64,000 nt of DNA from Floccularia luteovirens (lineage: Eukaryota; Basidiomycota; Agaricomycetes; Agaricales; Squamanitaceae). The position numbers and the translations under genes are program-made. Within the stretch, counting starts at the first letter, position 1, and each line of letters opens with the position of its first letter. Positions 38,118 to 51,178 of this stretch are shown here, one piece after another. The stretch spans positions 1,364,001-1,428,000 of the forward strand of contig VSJF01000003.1 in assembly GCA_009739215.1 (NCBI GenBank), read 5' to 3'. The notes beneath the pieces are model-generated. The model had not been told where the DNA came from, did no database searches, and saw nothing but the letters and a program-made list of their open reading frames with translations.

Positions 38118-40638
38118 TTAATTCTGCTTTTCCTTCAAATCTGGGTATAGCTGTGCTGCCGTCAGCAAATCACAAAATCATAATGTGGAGTAATGAGGTA
38201 CCTTCCCAGGATTCATGATATTCAGGGGATCCACAGCACGCTTGATGGTCTTCATCAGCTCAACTGTACCTTCTCCAAGCTCAGAAACGAGGAACTCTTT
38301 TTTCCCCACACCGACACCGTGCTCTCCCGTACCTTTATGAATCTGTAAGGCGGATGAATAAAAGAGCATAGAGGCAAGGACCAACATGTGCCATCCAGGG
38401 CAATTGCACGGTGAACTAAGCGATGAACTGCATCGCTTACAGAGTCTAGTTCTTCATCATCACCGAACAAAATCAATGCATGGAAATTTCCATCTCCAAC
38501 ATGTCCCACAATTGTGCTACGAAGTTTGCTTTCTCGCAAATCTTTCTTGGTTTCATAAACGAGCTGGGGTAATCGGGATACTGGGACGCTGTATCGCAAA
38601 AGTCAGCTCATAGGTACAAAACGACAGGATTTCAGGGTTATTTACCATACATCAGTCGTCCAGCAGCGTGTTCCCGGATGAGCCGCCATACTAGACATCA
38701 ATGCATATTTGCGATTTTCCCATAAGTCCTCAGCCTCAGCATCAGTTGATGCAAACTTGAAACGAGTGCTGCCATGTTTCTTTACAATGTCTTGGACAAC
38801 TTTGGAGGCCAATTTTATGGAGGCCGGGTCGCCTTGAATCTTAAAAAACAATGTGTCTTGCACCGGATATGAATGGTCGACTAACCCCGCACTATTTATG
38901 GCGGCCATCACTACAATACTCCGTAAGAGAACCTCTTTTGAGCTTTTTGACGACGAGAAAATAAGGCTCACTGTTGTCATCCAAAAGTTCAATGCATTCT
39001 ACGACAGTTGATTAGTTACAATATCAGGAAATAAAGGTTTGAATAACTCACGTATGTGTGGGCCTTGTGGTGTGTTCAAGATCTCTTGTACAGCACTTAC
39101 TGCGTGCTCGACGTCCGCAAATTGAGCCATAGCTACCTTGACAGGAAGCAAAGGAGCCAACCGTAACGTTGCTGACAACGAATTAGATTTGAGACTACGT
39201 TATTTCTGAGCCATAGTTACCCTCTGTAACTATACCCAAAGTTCCCTCGGCGCCGATAAAAAGCTTTGTGGTATCAAAACCAGCTGCAGATTTTCTTGCT
39301 CTGCTGCGCGTTTTGATTACCTCTCCATTTGGGAGAACGACCGTCTTGTGAATCAAAATTATTTTAAACAATGAAAGAAGAAAGCCTTAGACACACAAGG
39401 TTTATGAACCATTCACCTCTTGCGGTGCCATAGCGCACGGCATTTGCTGCAACAGCGTCGGTTAGCATCGGCCACTGCTTTCAAAGAAACCACGTACTTC
39501 CACTACATCCCGTTCCAACCATACCTCCAATGGTCTTTAGTACAATAGTTTCTCAGTGCTACAAATAAGATATGACTTGAAGGACTTACAGCACCCGGAC
39601 CTGGATCTATCTAGGACATGATGACAATTAGATATTATTCATGTAAATTTCATGAGTTCTTACAGGGAAAAACAGTGGAATCCCTCGCTTTTTCAACGTG
39701 TCGTTGATGTCCTCCCATCTTGCACCAGATTGACAGATCAGGTCCGAGTCGGTCTCTGGAAACTCATGTATCGGTTAACAAGGTAAATATGTTTGCAGGT
39801 ATTTCCAACCGTTTATCTGTAGAATTCTATCCATCCTAGACAAATCTACGCATATGCTCCCCTTAGGAAGCTGCGGCACTTTAGGTCTCATGAGTGGAAA
39901 GGATATAAATGAATGTCGTACCCCAGAAAAATGGCCTTCGAGGCTTGTTGCGCCACTATATGGTACAACTGGTACCTTATATTCCCGTGCAATATTAACG
40001 ATTTTTACTACATCGTCTGTACTTCCTGGCCGGACCTAGGAAATTCCCCAGGTTTAGATGAGCCGTGTCTCGTGTAGTAAAAATCAACGTACGACAACAG
40101 AATGAGGTGATGCCGGATGATAAGAATGCTCGGAAGAGCCATATGTTTTTAGGGTGTCAGGGTCGAGGGAGACAGCGTCTGGTGCCGGAAGAGCAAGCTC
40201 AAGTTTCCTGATAGCTTTTTTTAGTTCTTCAGGCGACGCATATGTCGTGGGGATTTGGCTGGGATCTTTCTCTCGCTTTGCCTAGGAAATCATTCAGGTA
40301 CTGTAGAGTCTTCTACTAGCTATGGTTAGGAGGAAGCGTACAAATAGAGCTGAGTCGACAACCTCAGTCAGTCCTACAATACCGATGGCGTAAGCTAGGG
40401 ATTGGAGCAGAATCCTTGACCTTGAGGAGCCAGGAAAGCTGTTTGACCACGGGGAATAGCGAAAGAATGACTGTGAAGAATCTTTTGTATTCGCGTTCTG
40501 TGGCCGCCTGGTAGAATAGAATCGACCTTGATTTCGATATGTTAAGCGTGTCGCAGGTAGACGCGATATCCGCAGTGGGGTTCTCACTAAACTACAGGGG
40601 AACATATCGATGCTATTGAGATAGAAAGGTTTATGCAA
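38118..40638 (-). CDS. DLD1: Mitochondrial D-lactate dehydrogenase (cytochrome), FAD-binding
   Basis: The N-terminus is Arg/Ser-rich ([26 protein letters not shown]-like) with a membrane-like segment, consistent with a mitochondrial presequence. The start is 40638, or 40605 if the second Met is used. Then come [19 protein letters not shown], the FAD-oxidase signatures [17 protein letters not shown] and [20 protein letters not shown], and far downstream the LDH/GlcD C-terminal motifs: [14 protein letters not shown] (about 38495) and [14 protein letters not shown] (about 38310). The protein closes [20 protein letters not shown]. It oxidises D-lactate to pyruvate and passes electrons to cytochrome c in the intermembrane space. 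At least nine introns. It is convergent with NOT4 (80 bp apart) and divergent from the small orphan gene by 99 bp. Confidence 0.9.
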
Positions 40639-40737
40639 TATATACGTGATATACGAGTATATACTTTATGTCACACGTTATAAATAATATCTGTAACACT
40701 TGTAGAACGACGACAAGACCTGTACAACGAGTACCAG

Positions 40738-41157
40738 ATGACACGAAATCGATCTAGAACAACCTCTTCATCTTTGGCCCTATGTCTTTTCGTCATAATA
40801 TGCTCTGCAATTCTGTTGCTTCGCCAGGTCACCTTGCCAACTCCAACTCGGAACCAACAAGTCGTCCGAATCGAAGGTCAATGGAAAGCTGTTCGGCTCT
40901 CATACGGAATGGCTTTGCCTCAGGACACTGTTGTATTTCAAAAGGGCTTGTCCAATTTTTCTCGGTTTGGGTTTCCCCGGCACCAACGCGCGCCAGTCAC
41001 ATCCAATTTTGAAGCTATGCCTAAACGCTCTATGCGATTCCAAACTGAAATCGAAGGTCCTCGCCCAAAATTGTATTTCTCGCCTGGAACATTCTACGAA
41101 CATGTTTTTACCTTAGAGGACGTATTGAAGGATATAAAGGAAGAGGAGCGAGTCTAA
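40738..41157 (+). CDS. Small single-span (signal-anchor) protein, unknown
   Basis: A single open exon of 139 codons with no intron needed. It begins with Arg/Ser-rich MTRNRSRTTSSS, then a hydrophobic span LALCLFVIICSAILLL, then a Thr/Pro-rich neck and a charged C-terminal part (ending EDVLKDIKEEERV). The layout suggests a type II signal-anchored protein or a secreted precursor with an unprocessed signal. I do not recognise any family. The codons are plausible for this genome, and the gene sits between two real genes, divergent from DLD1 with 99 bp between starts. Unlike most neighbours it has no introns. Confidence 0.5.
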   Translation: MTRNRSRTTSSSLALCLFVIICSAILLLRQVTLPTPTRNQQVVRIEGQWKAVRLSYGMALPQDTVVFQKGLSNFSRFGFPRHQRAPVTSNFEAMPKRSMRFQTEIEGPRPKLYFSPGTFYEHVFTLEDVLKDIKEEERV

Positions 41158-41404
41158 CACAACTCTACCAAAACCCAACTATCAAACTCCGGCAATTCTG
41201 TTTGAGGTTGTAAACGTTGTCAGCCTCACCAGTACCTTTCGATAGCATCTTTATTGTCTCCGTAATTTGTACTTTGTGAAATTATATAATTGTAGTTTGT
41301 ATCAGTCACACCACACGTTACCTATCGAGTCACACATCTCTTTGCACTGCAATTTAGACTTGTTCAATGTTCTGAATTCGAGTCTTTCCTTGAAAAGTAT
41401 AGCA

Positions 41405-44400
41405 ATGCCAGAAGAAACCTTCAAGAACCATTCATGGAACGCCGCCGATGTGAACAAGTCACTGGTTGAAGAACGCATCGCACAATTAGAGTTCGTAGAT
41501 GTAATAAATTGTTCGAGAAATCCTTGCTTACATCTCAATTTCAGAGCGATCTCGGCGCGGCGGAACGAGCTCCTTCGTCAAATGTATTATATGATACGAC
41601 GACGTCATGATGTAGGGACTGTGCTGACCGTACAAGAAGAAGGGGAGGAGAAAGGGGATGAAGACTTGCATGTCTTTCTTCAAAGATTTGACCTCAACAA
41701 AAAGTACGTCAACTCACGGGATTACGATTACTCCTTACATAGTGTGCTGATGGTCAAGCAAGTCCTGAAACTGGAATGATCGAGAATTATAGCGATAATG
41801 AAGTAACAAATACCCTTTTCTCAGGCCAAGAATCCTTACCACCGTCTCCTTCATGTTCAGAAGGTAAGTCGACTTTCGATTTCACAAGCATGGAAAACAT
41901 AATATAATTCATAGACTATAATGTTCCCGTAGACCATATTGTCAATGTCAAACCTGTATTATCCAAAAGTAATACATCAGGCAACATGAAACCTAAAGTG
42001 GAACTCGTGGACGACGATCATGATGAGCTGGATCTTATTGGTACTACTGCGCCTTCTGAGATTTCTCCCCCTCGCCGTCTATCTCCTTCGAGCTCCAGTG
42101 CTGTTGTTCCAACGAAAGATGCCGAGATGCATACACATAGTACCCATACCCGCCATTCTTCCGAGTCCATAGTTGAATTCGGGCAAAATACGAAAGGCAC
42201 AGTTGCAAGCCCTGCGGGTGAAACAGATGGGGAACAGGAAGTTGAGGAACAGGAGGGAGGGGAAAACCAGAGAGAAGAGGAGGAGGAAATCGAAAAGGCA
42301 GAAAGCGACTCCCATGTCCCAGATGACGGGAAATTGGAGATTGAAGATGTCGCTTCTGAAGGAATGGATGTCGACGAAGGAGACGCCGCTCGACTGGACA
42401 TCAATACGGACATTTTGGATGTAACATACAAGGGACAAGTTGATACTGATGCTAGTGCCTTAGAAAAGACGGATTTTGCAGAACTTGGCCCACAGGAAGA
42501 TACAATTGTTCAGGCTACTGAAATAGTTGAAGCAGAACGTCAAACAGCCGTGCAGGAAAACTCGGAGATGAATGTGGAAGTTGTTTCTGGATTACCCGTC
42601 TATGGGTCACACGAATCGGAAGCAACTGGTCATGTAGTTCGCCCCATCGTCATATTTGAACCAATGCAACCCGTCCCCGAAGAGGTTCATTTCGAATTTA
42701 CCCCACAAATGGTGCCAGAGCCACAGAAAAGCGCTCCCGTTCACCATCGGTATGAATACAAGGCAATATACCCATTGCCCCCCTTGAAATCTCTACCGGC
42801 TGAGTTTAATCGCAAAATAAAAACGACAAAACAACGGAAGCGAGAGAAGGACCGCGAAAAGACTGATGGGAAGAAGGAACTCAAGGATGAATGGTTTCCT
42901 ATGGGGATCAACAAATGGGCTGCAACTTTGAATGCAAATCCTGTCTGGAAGAAAGTCTCTAGAGCATCGAAGTGTTTGAGTACACGGGAATGGGGTGTAT
43001 GTATATTCTTTAATCTTCATTGATTTTTTACATAGCTAACCAAGTTTCGTGTAGGTTGCAATGTCCGAACTCAAGATAATTCGTGCGCTGGACCGTATAG
43101 AACGCTTGAAGGACAGTGGTAAGTGGAGTTATAGGCAACCGAAGAAACAAAAGGGAGTTGGCAGCATGCCTAAAACCCACTGGGATTATCTCATGGATGA
43201 AATGGTCAGTCTGATGAACTTATAACTCACTACTTGTTTAATTATCTTCCAATCTAGAAATGGATGCGCATCGATTTTCGTGAGGAACGGAAGTGGAAAA
43301 TGGCACTCGCGTACAATCTCTCAACTGCCGTCTTGGAGTGGCATTCCTTAAGATCCTGGGATGAACGTATTACAAAAGGTATCTGTGTCAAATGGAAGAA
43401 ACTCCTGAATGGCAGAGAAGACTATATGGCCAAAATGAAATCACCGAGTGAACCCATGGAGATTGATGAAGTGGCGCGACCAGATGTCCCGATGTCTCCC
43501 AAGACTATGCTGCTCCAAGTCGATTATGGGTCGGAGGACGAGGAAGAGGACGACCAAGACAAGGAACAACAGAGTGTAGCTGACGCTTTGGAACCAAGAA
43601 GTATTCTCGAGGAGGCCTTCGACGCAGCTGATCTCCGGGATAACGGCAACATCGAAGCAAACCTAGAGCCCAAGATAGAGGACGTCGATTATAGTTCCAT
43701 TCTCAAAGCTCATGACCAAGGACCAAGTTTCGAGGGACAAGACCAGGACATGGAGGAACCTGACGACGAAAAAGTTAATGTATCAGCTTCCTCTGGCTTA
43801 AAATCAACTTCCAGTGACCCGATTCTCGGGACGAAATCGGCCGAAAGCTCTTCAATTGGTGAAGGAGAGCAAATTGTATCCGCCAAATTATCTGCTAAAG
43901 TTAACTCTTACTTGCCTCTACGGGAAAAGATTGCGTATTCAAGTCTCGAACAACTCTTTCTGGATTTTGACAATCTAGACATGAGTAAAATATCGGATAA
44001 CGGCATTGATCTTCTTCCTCCCGCAGACCTAAGCTCGATTTTTCCTGATCTCCAACCTTTGGGTTTCGTCGATGGTCCGCCAGCCATCCCGAATAACGTT
44101 GTGTTTGAAAATAAGAAGAAGCCTGAGAAGAAAGTTGACGACCCGCACAGAAGAGTGGAAGAGACACTGTACACTAAACTGTTTCCTACGAGTCACTTTA
44201 TGCACGCGAAGCCAACTCTTATTGGTGCTCTTCATCCCTCCAAACGTTGGAAAGATAATAAATGGAAACCTATGGAAGAAACTCCCGTTTTTCCTGATTC
44301 AGAGAGTCCTATAAAAAGTCAGGATGAAATTTCAAATGGTCAGTTGATTCCGGATGATCAGTATCGGCAAAATTCACACAATGCATTCCCCAGAACTATT

Positions 44401-45939
44401 TGATAGCAGGTCAAGCAACTCGCCTGCATCTGTTCTGGCCATGCAAATGCAAGCTGCATTTCTCAAAGAAAAGGATCCTCGCAAGCGAGGAGCTGATCAT
44501 CTTTGGAGTACGGCTGATGATATTCTGTTGAAGTCACTTATTGATAAATACCCGAATAACTGGGCCCTCATTTCGGAGTGTTTCAACGGTTCTCGTCTTA
44601 CGACATGGACGGACAAAAGGACACCTCGTGATTGTCTTGAACGATGGAAAGAAAAATGGGGACCAGAAATACGGCACAGGCCAGCTGATCCAGCTCCTGC
44701 TGCTACGGATGAAAATGCAGCTACAGCAACACCAACACAAATGACGACACGAGGAGTAAAACGGTTGGCAAGCACAAGCGTTTCCAGCCCTATTACTCCA
44801 AGCACGGCGTCTGGTAGTGAACCTAAGAAGCGACGTAGGCATTTCTTGGTTCAAGAATGTATTCGCAAGACTGCCAAGAAACGTGCCGAGCATGCACAAA
44901 AATTGGCAGGTATGTATCCATTGTGTTTCTGATGAATCTTTTCTGATATAATTGAGCAGCCAATCAACGCAAGACCCCTGCAATTCATGAAACCCACGGA
45001 CAATATAACAAACTACCAAAGCTTACACCTGCGGAACTGAGCCGCATGAAAGCAGAGAAAGACGCCAGGGAAGCCCAAGAGGCTGTCAATGCGCGGCGAA
45101 GGCAGGAAGAGCTTGCCCGACAAAACCATCTGCGAGAAACGCAGCGGCCAGGTGGTAATAATGTCCCAGTAAGTTTCTCTAGTAACGGCCGAATTGTTTT
45201 TGCTAATTGAAAAAAAAGACTCCCCAGGGTCAGATTGCACAACAAACACAGCCACAAGCACCCGCAAGACCTCCAACGACCAATCTAGCTGTACCTCAGA
45301 TACGAAATCAAGCGAATATACCCAGAATATCGACTCCTTCAATGGCTGGAGGTCCCCGGCTTTCGCCGCAACAAAAAATGATACAAATGCAGCAAGCCAG
45401 GGCAGCAGTTGCGGCCCAACAGAGTCAACAGGCACAGGTACAACTGCATGCGCACACACAAGCGCTCCAAGGAGCAACACAGAATACGACAAACATACCA
45501 AGTGCAAACATAAATGGGACGAATCTTAATGGGAGTCATATGGTACCACCATTCGTGGATCGGGGAACCACACCGTCACCAGCTCATATATCGCCACCAC
45601 GGGCGTCTGCAACGCCATCAAATGCAATGCACTCCCCACGCCCAGAACAAGTGCAAAGTATGATCCAGGCGAGCCAGGTTGCAGGGAATGGAATTCCTCG
45701 TCCAACCAATATGGGAGGCCATTATTACCTTCCGAATCCGACATTTACACAGGAGCAAGTACATGCAGCATTGCGCTTGCAAATGCTTGTAAGACCTATA
45801 TTTGATTTTTTCCTGATTTGGGTGAACTGACAACAACGCTTGTCAGACTGTTCAACAACAACAGCAGGTGCAACAGGCGGCGGCGGCACAACAGCAGCAA
45901 GGGAACCAGGTGACGGGCACATTCCCACCGCAGCCTTGA
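41405..45939 (+). CDS. VID21: VID21/EAF1-like NuA4 histone acetyltransferase platform subunit (HSA + SANT)
   Basis: The start MPEETFKNHSWNAADVN at 41405 joins across a 5' intron to the conserved AISARRNELLRQMYYMIRRR helix of EAF1/VID21. A long acidic disordered region (42.0-42.7 kb) follows. The HSA domain comes next: TLNANPVWKKVSRASKCLST, then KTHWDYLMDEM and KWMRIDFREERKWKMALAYN. Another acidic region and a SANT/Myb-like domain follow: DHLWSTADDILLKSLIDKYP with NNWALISECFNGS and DCLERWKEKWGPEI. The C-terminus is Gln-rich (QQQQ near 45855) and ends FPPQP. HSA recruits actin and Arp4, and SANT binds nucleosomal histones; the protein scaffolds NuA4 in the nucleus. It is about 1,300-1,400 residues. 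The fit is strong; exon limits near 43.0-43.3 and 45.2 kb are my inference. Confidence 0.88.
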
Positions 45940-46132
45940 TAGACATGATAGATAGACATGTTCATACATAAATGTGTATTAGATGGAAGGTTTCAAATGT
46001 GAGACGGAGACAATGACAGGATGCTTTTTAGAGAAATCTGCCTTAGAAACCAGCCTAAACGGCCAATTAGCCAAGAGCACGGGCATCACTCCCCGAAAAG
46101 GCAAGCTCCGGGGTGGTTGGTCTCATCATCTC

Positions 46133-46205
46133 CGCTTCCCTTTCTCTTATTTGTCACATCTCACTCCCCTCTTCACCTCTTCATTCTTCCCCTTCTCCTC
46201 GTGTC
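46133..46205 (+). promoter_or_regulatory. Pyrimidine-rich (CT) tract upstream of the glucanase gene
   Basis: An almost pure C/T run just before the start at 46215 (for example CTTCCCCTTCTCCTCG). Such tracts in fungal core promoters and 5' leaders mark transcription-start regions of well-expressed genes. Function here is inferred. Confidence 0.4.
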
Positions 46206-46214
46206 CCCCAAAAT

Positions 46215-49041
46215 ATGTCAGGCCTTGGCCAATCGTCTCACCATGTATCATACGACCCTCTTCCTCTCACAACCGAAGACCATCCTTCAGACACTCTTTA
46301 TAATGCTCCACCCTCTCCTGACCCCCGTCTTTCCAGTTTCCATACCCCCCAAATGAATCCTGAGGAACTCGGTTCAGATATATCCGCAGGGGCTGTTCCC
46401 CCACGTTTTCTCGGAGCTGCTCTCTACGACGGCTCAACGAGTATCCGTGACTCGTATGCGTCGTCTAATCATAACAATAGCTCAGAGTACACAGGTTCTG
46501 TTTATGCATTGAACGACCCATCCCTTGGGCGTTTTGAGGGGGGTTATCGCGATGATCCTGGTGATCATTATACAGCGGAACGAGGCGGCGTACCCATGTC
46601 TCCAGTAGGCCAGCAGTCAAGGATTCTAGAAGAAAAACGAGCCGCTTATGCACCCCCACGCGCCAAGTCTAAGCGAAAAATTCTCATTCTTGCTGCCATC
46701 GCCGCTCTCATTCTTCTGATTTTGGCCGTCGTCATTCCCGTGTATTTCGCTATCGTCAAACCAAAGAGTGACACAGCCCCTGTGAAAGAAGAAGACACAA
46801 ACCATCATACATCATCTGCATCTGCATCAGAGCCCTCCGGTACAAGCTCTCCAAATAAACCCATCGTTGCAGCTGTGACTGGTGGCGATGGGAGTATTGT
46901 CACGATGGAAGATGGCACAACTTTTGTCTATAAAAACTCGTTTGGTGGATACTGGTATTGGGATGAGAATGACCCATTTAACAATGGTGCGAGAGCACAA
47001 TCGTGGTCACCTGCTTTGAACGAAACCTTCAATTATGGTACCGACAAAATTAGAGGGCAAGTGTTTATACTTTAAATTGTCCTCGGGGGTGTTGCTTATT
47101 ATTGTCTCATAGAGTAAACATAGGTGGATGGTTGAATACAGAACCCGTAAGTATTCCTAACTTTATCTTCTTGCCTACATATCTCAACACCCTTTGTAGT
47201 TTATGCAAGTGCCACACTTCGCCTTGTTTCACGACATTACTAACGGAAGTCATTTTTTAGCACTCCAGCTCTTTATGAACCATACTTGGGCAACAGCCCA
47301 CCTGCTATAGATGAATGGACTTTAAGTCAAGCAATGGCGGCAGATACCACTAAAGGAGGGCTGAACCAATTAGAAGACCATTACAAGATATTTATTGTGA
47401 GCTATCCAGCTTTATACCGCAATTTTGTAGAATTCTGATACTCTACATTAGACGGAACAAGACTTCGCAGAAATAGCTGGTGCAGGACTAAACTTTGTCC
47501 GTATACCCATCGGTTTTTGGGCGATCGAAACTAGGGACAATGAACCATTCTTACCTAAAGTATCCTGGACGTAAGCCACATCTCTCCCTACTTTCACTGT
47601 TCCAGCCATAACACAAAAATGTATTTGATTCACAGGTACTTCCTGAAAGCAATCAAATGGGCAAGAAAATATGGTATTCGTATCAACCTTGACTTGCACT
47701 CTTTGCCCGGCAGTCAAAATGGTTGGAATCATTCTGGTCGTTTCGGCACCATTGGCTTCATGAACGGTGTAATGGGCTATGCAAATGCACAACGCTCATT
47801 AGATTACATTCGCATAATCGCCGAATTTATCTCACAGCCGCAATACAAAGACGTTGTAACTATTTTTGGCATCATCAACGAACCACAGGGAACCACAATT
47901 GGCCAAACAGGTCTTTCCAGTTTGTACGTATCCCGTGCTATCAACAAAGTCATTCTCATCAAAAAAAAAAAATTTTTCCCTTAGCTACCTGGAAGCATAC
48001 AACATAATACGAAATGCCGGCGGCACTGGTTCTGGAAACGGACCTTACATTTCGATCCACGACGCATTCCTCCCGCGTTCCTCCTGGGTGGACGTCCTGC
48101 CAAATGCAGATCGTGTTACACTGGATTCACACCCTTACCTGTGTTTCCAAGACCAGTCTAACGCTCCTATGTCTACTTATGCCAAAACGCCGTGCACCAC
48201 ATGGGGATCCTTGGTCAATGATTCAATGCGCAACTTCGGCCTCACTAACGCTGGAGAATTCAGTAACGCCGTGACCGATTGCGGATTGTTCCTCAATGGA
48301 GTTGGCCTTGGGACTCGTTATGAAGGAACCTACACTCCTGGGACCTGGCCCGCCATCGGTAAATGCGATACATGGACTGACTGGCAAAACTATACCCCCG
48401 CCTTCAAAAACGATATCCGTAATTTCGCTTTGGCAAGTATGGATGCTCTTCAGGTATGTTTCTTTTTGTTGGTACCACCACTCACTCATAATCTCTGGTA
48501 TCAGGATTACTTCTTCTGGACCTGGAAAATAGGCAACTCGAGCACCACAGGGAAGGTCGAAACTCCTGCATGGTCGTACAAGCTGGGACTTGAAAATGGA
48601 TGGATGCCGACAGATCCTCGAGAAGCAATTGGAACCTGCGGAAATTCAAACCCATGGACCCCACCATTGCAGGCATGGCAGACAGGTGGTGCTGGTGCAG
48701 GTCAAATTCCTGCTAGTGCCACATCGGCACTCGCATGGCCTCCTGCCTCGATCAGTATTGGCGGAGCTGTTACACTCCTTCCATCATACACACCGACTGG
48801 CACGATTCCTACTCTAGCTGTGCCGACGTTTACGCGCTCAGATTCTTCTGCAGCATCAGCGACAATCGATGCAGGTAATGGTTGGGCTAATCCATCTGAC
48901 AACCAAGGTGTGAACGTCCCAATACTCACATGCTCATACCTCGACCCTTGGGTAAACCCATCGACTGCTCCCCCTTCCCCATTATGTGCTGCTGCAGCTC
49001 GCAGAGAAGCTCGCCAACCAACCATAACATCAGCTCCTTGA
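46215..49041 (+). CDS. EXG: Membrane-anchored GH5_9 exo-beta-1,3-glucanase
   Basis: The first ATG of the large exon (46215) gives [17 protein letters not shown], a disordered cytoplasmic part, a hydrophobic span ([20 protein letters not shown]) and then a lumenal catalytic domain, so it is type II membrane bound. The catalytic part reads [12 protein letters not shown], then [20 protein letters not shown]. It continues [20 protein letters not shown] and IFGIINEPQ, where the acid/base Glu is visible, and [16 protein letters not shown] with the nucleophile Glu. GH5_9 enzymes release glucose from the ends of beta-1,3-glucan in cell-wall remodelling. The C-terminus beyond the domain is Pro/Thr-rich with Cys and ends [12 protein letters not shown]. 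Introns near 47054, 47150, 47205-47270, 47399, 47575, 47930 and 48450. A GH55 gene of related activity follows on the same strand. Confidence 0.9.
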
Positions 49042-49257
49042 AATGGATTCTATTATTCCCAGTCCCACTCATAGGGACGGTTCTCTGGATCTGCTTGCAT
49101 AATTTCGTTACATCTTAATATCAATCGGACTTTGGACTACTCTAGCATTACACTCGTTTAAAATGAATACAACCTAAATAGCCTACGCTGAACACTTTGT
49201 AAGTAGATGGATGTAGTAATCCAATCATAACAACACGTTCATCGAGCCTGCAAGACA

Positions 49258-49983
49258 TTAGTGCTCTCCACTTGTCGTTGCATATCGATCCTCAAGATCT
49301 TCTTGTCCACCAAAACCACCCTCAAAATCTCGGTCCATGGGTTCTACAGTAGGCTGCTCCGCTTCTTTTGATTTCAGTTGCTCACGTATAGCAGATAATT
49401 GAGCTTGCTCCTATCGTATAAACTTTATCAACTACTGACGATCCAAAAAAGCCCTGAGCAAAAAGTCTACCTTATCACGCACGTGGCGTGTCTCTTCTGA
49501 CTGTTCTTTGGATTTCCAAGTTTTATCCTAAATTTATAGTTAACTGGTTTAATCTTATAAAAGGAGAGCGAGGGTAGACCTACTTGTGCTGTTGCTCCTG
49601 ATGACATGTTTGAAAGAGATGATGGAGGTGCCAGTGAAGCTTTTGAAGTCTAAAATGGTGACGTAATTGTGGTGTGGTTTGTTGTTCTGAATGAAACAAT
49701 AACGGATATTTATAGACCTCATTCACCTCCAACTGTTGGTAGTTCTTTTCCCCTGTACGAATAACCAGAGTCTGATTCTTATCCTGCTCCTTTCAATTGC
49801 AATCGTTCCAATAAATAGCTTATGAGTAAATTAACACCATTATACCGGATATCCCAGAAATGTGATTTGGTCAGCCCGCCAAAATATTTGTACGTTATCT
49901 ACTTGCGCAGCAAACCTCATGTACAAGTCGGCATCGGCTCCATGTGAAATTTTGAAAGTTTCTTCGTCGAAGGATAATGGTGG
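49258..49983 (-). CDS. Intron-rich gene of unknown function, 5' end undetermined
   Basis: I could join five exons in a single frame: PPLSFDEETFKISHGADADL and YMRFAAQ (start of exon at 49983), DKNQTLVIRTGEKNYQQLE, TSKASLAPPSSLSNMSSGAT and AQ, DKTWKSKEQSEETRHVRDK, and EQAQLSAIREQLKSKEAEQP to the stop at 49258. All joins use good donors (GTAGGT, GTAGAC, GTGAAT, GTAGAT) and AG acceptors. The predicted protein has at least 120 residues, is acidic and Lys-rich, and has a coiled-coil-like C-terminal part. I do not recognise the family. An upstream exon ending near 50039 (VSESWLHIAS) is a possible extension, but I found no ATG I trust. Confidence 0.5.
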
Positions 49984-50039
49984 CTATTTAATTTTACTTC
50001 TTTTTTGAAATTGAGCGTGTGTAGCAAAGAAACAATACG

Positions 50040-51107
50040 CTGGCAATATGTAGCCATGACTCCGAGACATGTAGTAGTCTTGACCTTCTGACCAATTACT
50101 TCGCGACGTGAGAGGGTGAAACAAACACCAAACACGCTCTTGGGAGAAATCTCGTTTAACATCTATGACACGAGGTAAAGCAGAAATAAGTCCGACTTCG
50201 ATTCTTGGGAAAGTGGTGCATAGCAAGTACCATGACATAGTATATCCTTGATAGACTTGGCTCGCTCACGTATGCTACACCTCAGGGAGTTGACTTCGAT
50301 ATGACTCCTATCCGTTGACAATTACACCTGATTTTGGGGGAACCATGTGCATTGCATGTGCAACACTTGATTTCTGAAAGTCTGAAGTTGTGTACTGGGC
50401 CAGAATCCCAGGGCACCACATGGAGCTGTTGTCTAAGTCAGTAGTAGAAGACCAGCATATATAGAAAAAGGAGCGGGGTATCTTCATGCGCTCGAAGAAA
50501 GGTTGCAATGATTTACACAGTTACTGAACGCATTTGCCGCGCAGATTATCCGCGAAGAGTTACGTAAGTCACTTGACGTATAACGCCGCAACCGTGTAAT
50601 TATGTGTAACAGTCAACAGTCAATCCGGCATTAGTTCTCACTAATGCTCAAACTCTCAATATCAGAACCGGGAGGATACAAAGCCAACAACATCTTAAGT
50701 GTTTTCAGCTCCATTTTGGCAAGCTGAGCTGGTTGAACGCATCAGTCCATCCTTCTCCCGGAAATGGTGTTAACTGTGCAACCTCTGACCATGTCATTCG
50801 CTCGGAAACAGGTACACGTTTCTCACTATGGCAGCTTCAGCTGACCCATCTGAGAGAACTTCCGAGAAGAAATTGGGTGGTATCATCGTGCTCCTGCGGA
50901 ATATATAATTTCGCCGCTACTACGTGCCTATTCGTATCAATAAATTAGTGTCAAATACAGACATGCTTCCCGACGATGATTCGCTCCCTTGTTGAAGAAG
51001 CATCAAATCCTTCGGTGTGCACATTGTTATGCTTACAATCTGTCATGTGGGACTTTAACTTCATACCACCACGAGGCTTTGGATGCAGAAACACCAATTT
51101 TTGGTAG
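50040..51107. other. Intergenic stretch, mostly unassigned
   Basis: About 1 kb between the unknown gene and the GH55 promoter. Open frames here (for example minus 50308-50508 and plus 50733-50948) show no conserved features. It may contain the 5' exons of the unknown gene. Confidence 0.4.
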
Positions 51108-51114
51108 TATAAAA
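51108..51114 (+). promoter_or_regulatory. TATA box of the GH55 gene
   Basis: TATAAAA lies 65 bp upstream of the ATG (51179), followed by a CT-rich leader (CTCTCTCTTTGCTGCTCTC). This arrangement is typical of inducible fungal genes. Promoter role is inferred. Confidence 0.6.
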
Positions 51115-51178
51115 CCAAAGCTTTCACCGTCACTCTTTTATAACAAGTAGCTCTCTCTTTGCTGCTCTCTTTATTACT

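Noticed and set aside
42018..42438. Two open frames on the minus strand
   Set aside because: Complement of the acidic disordered coding region of VID21; no conserved features.
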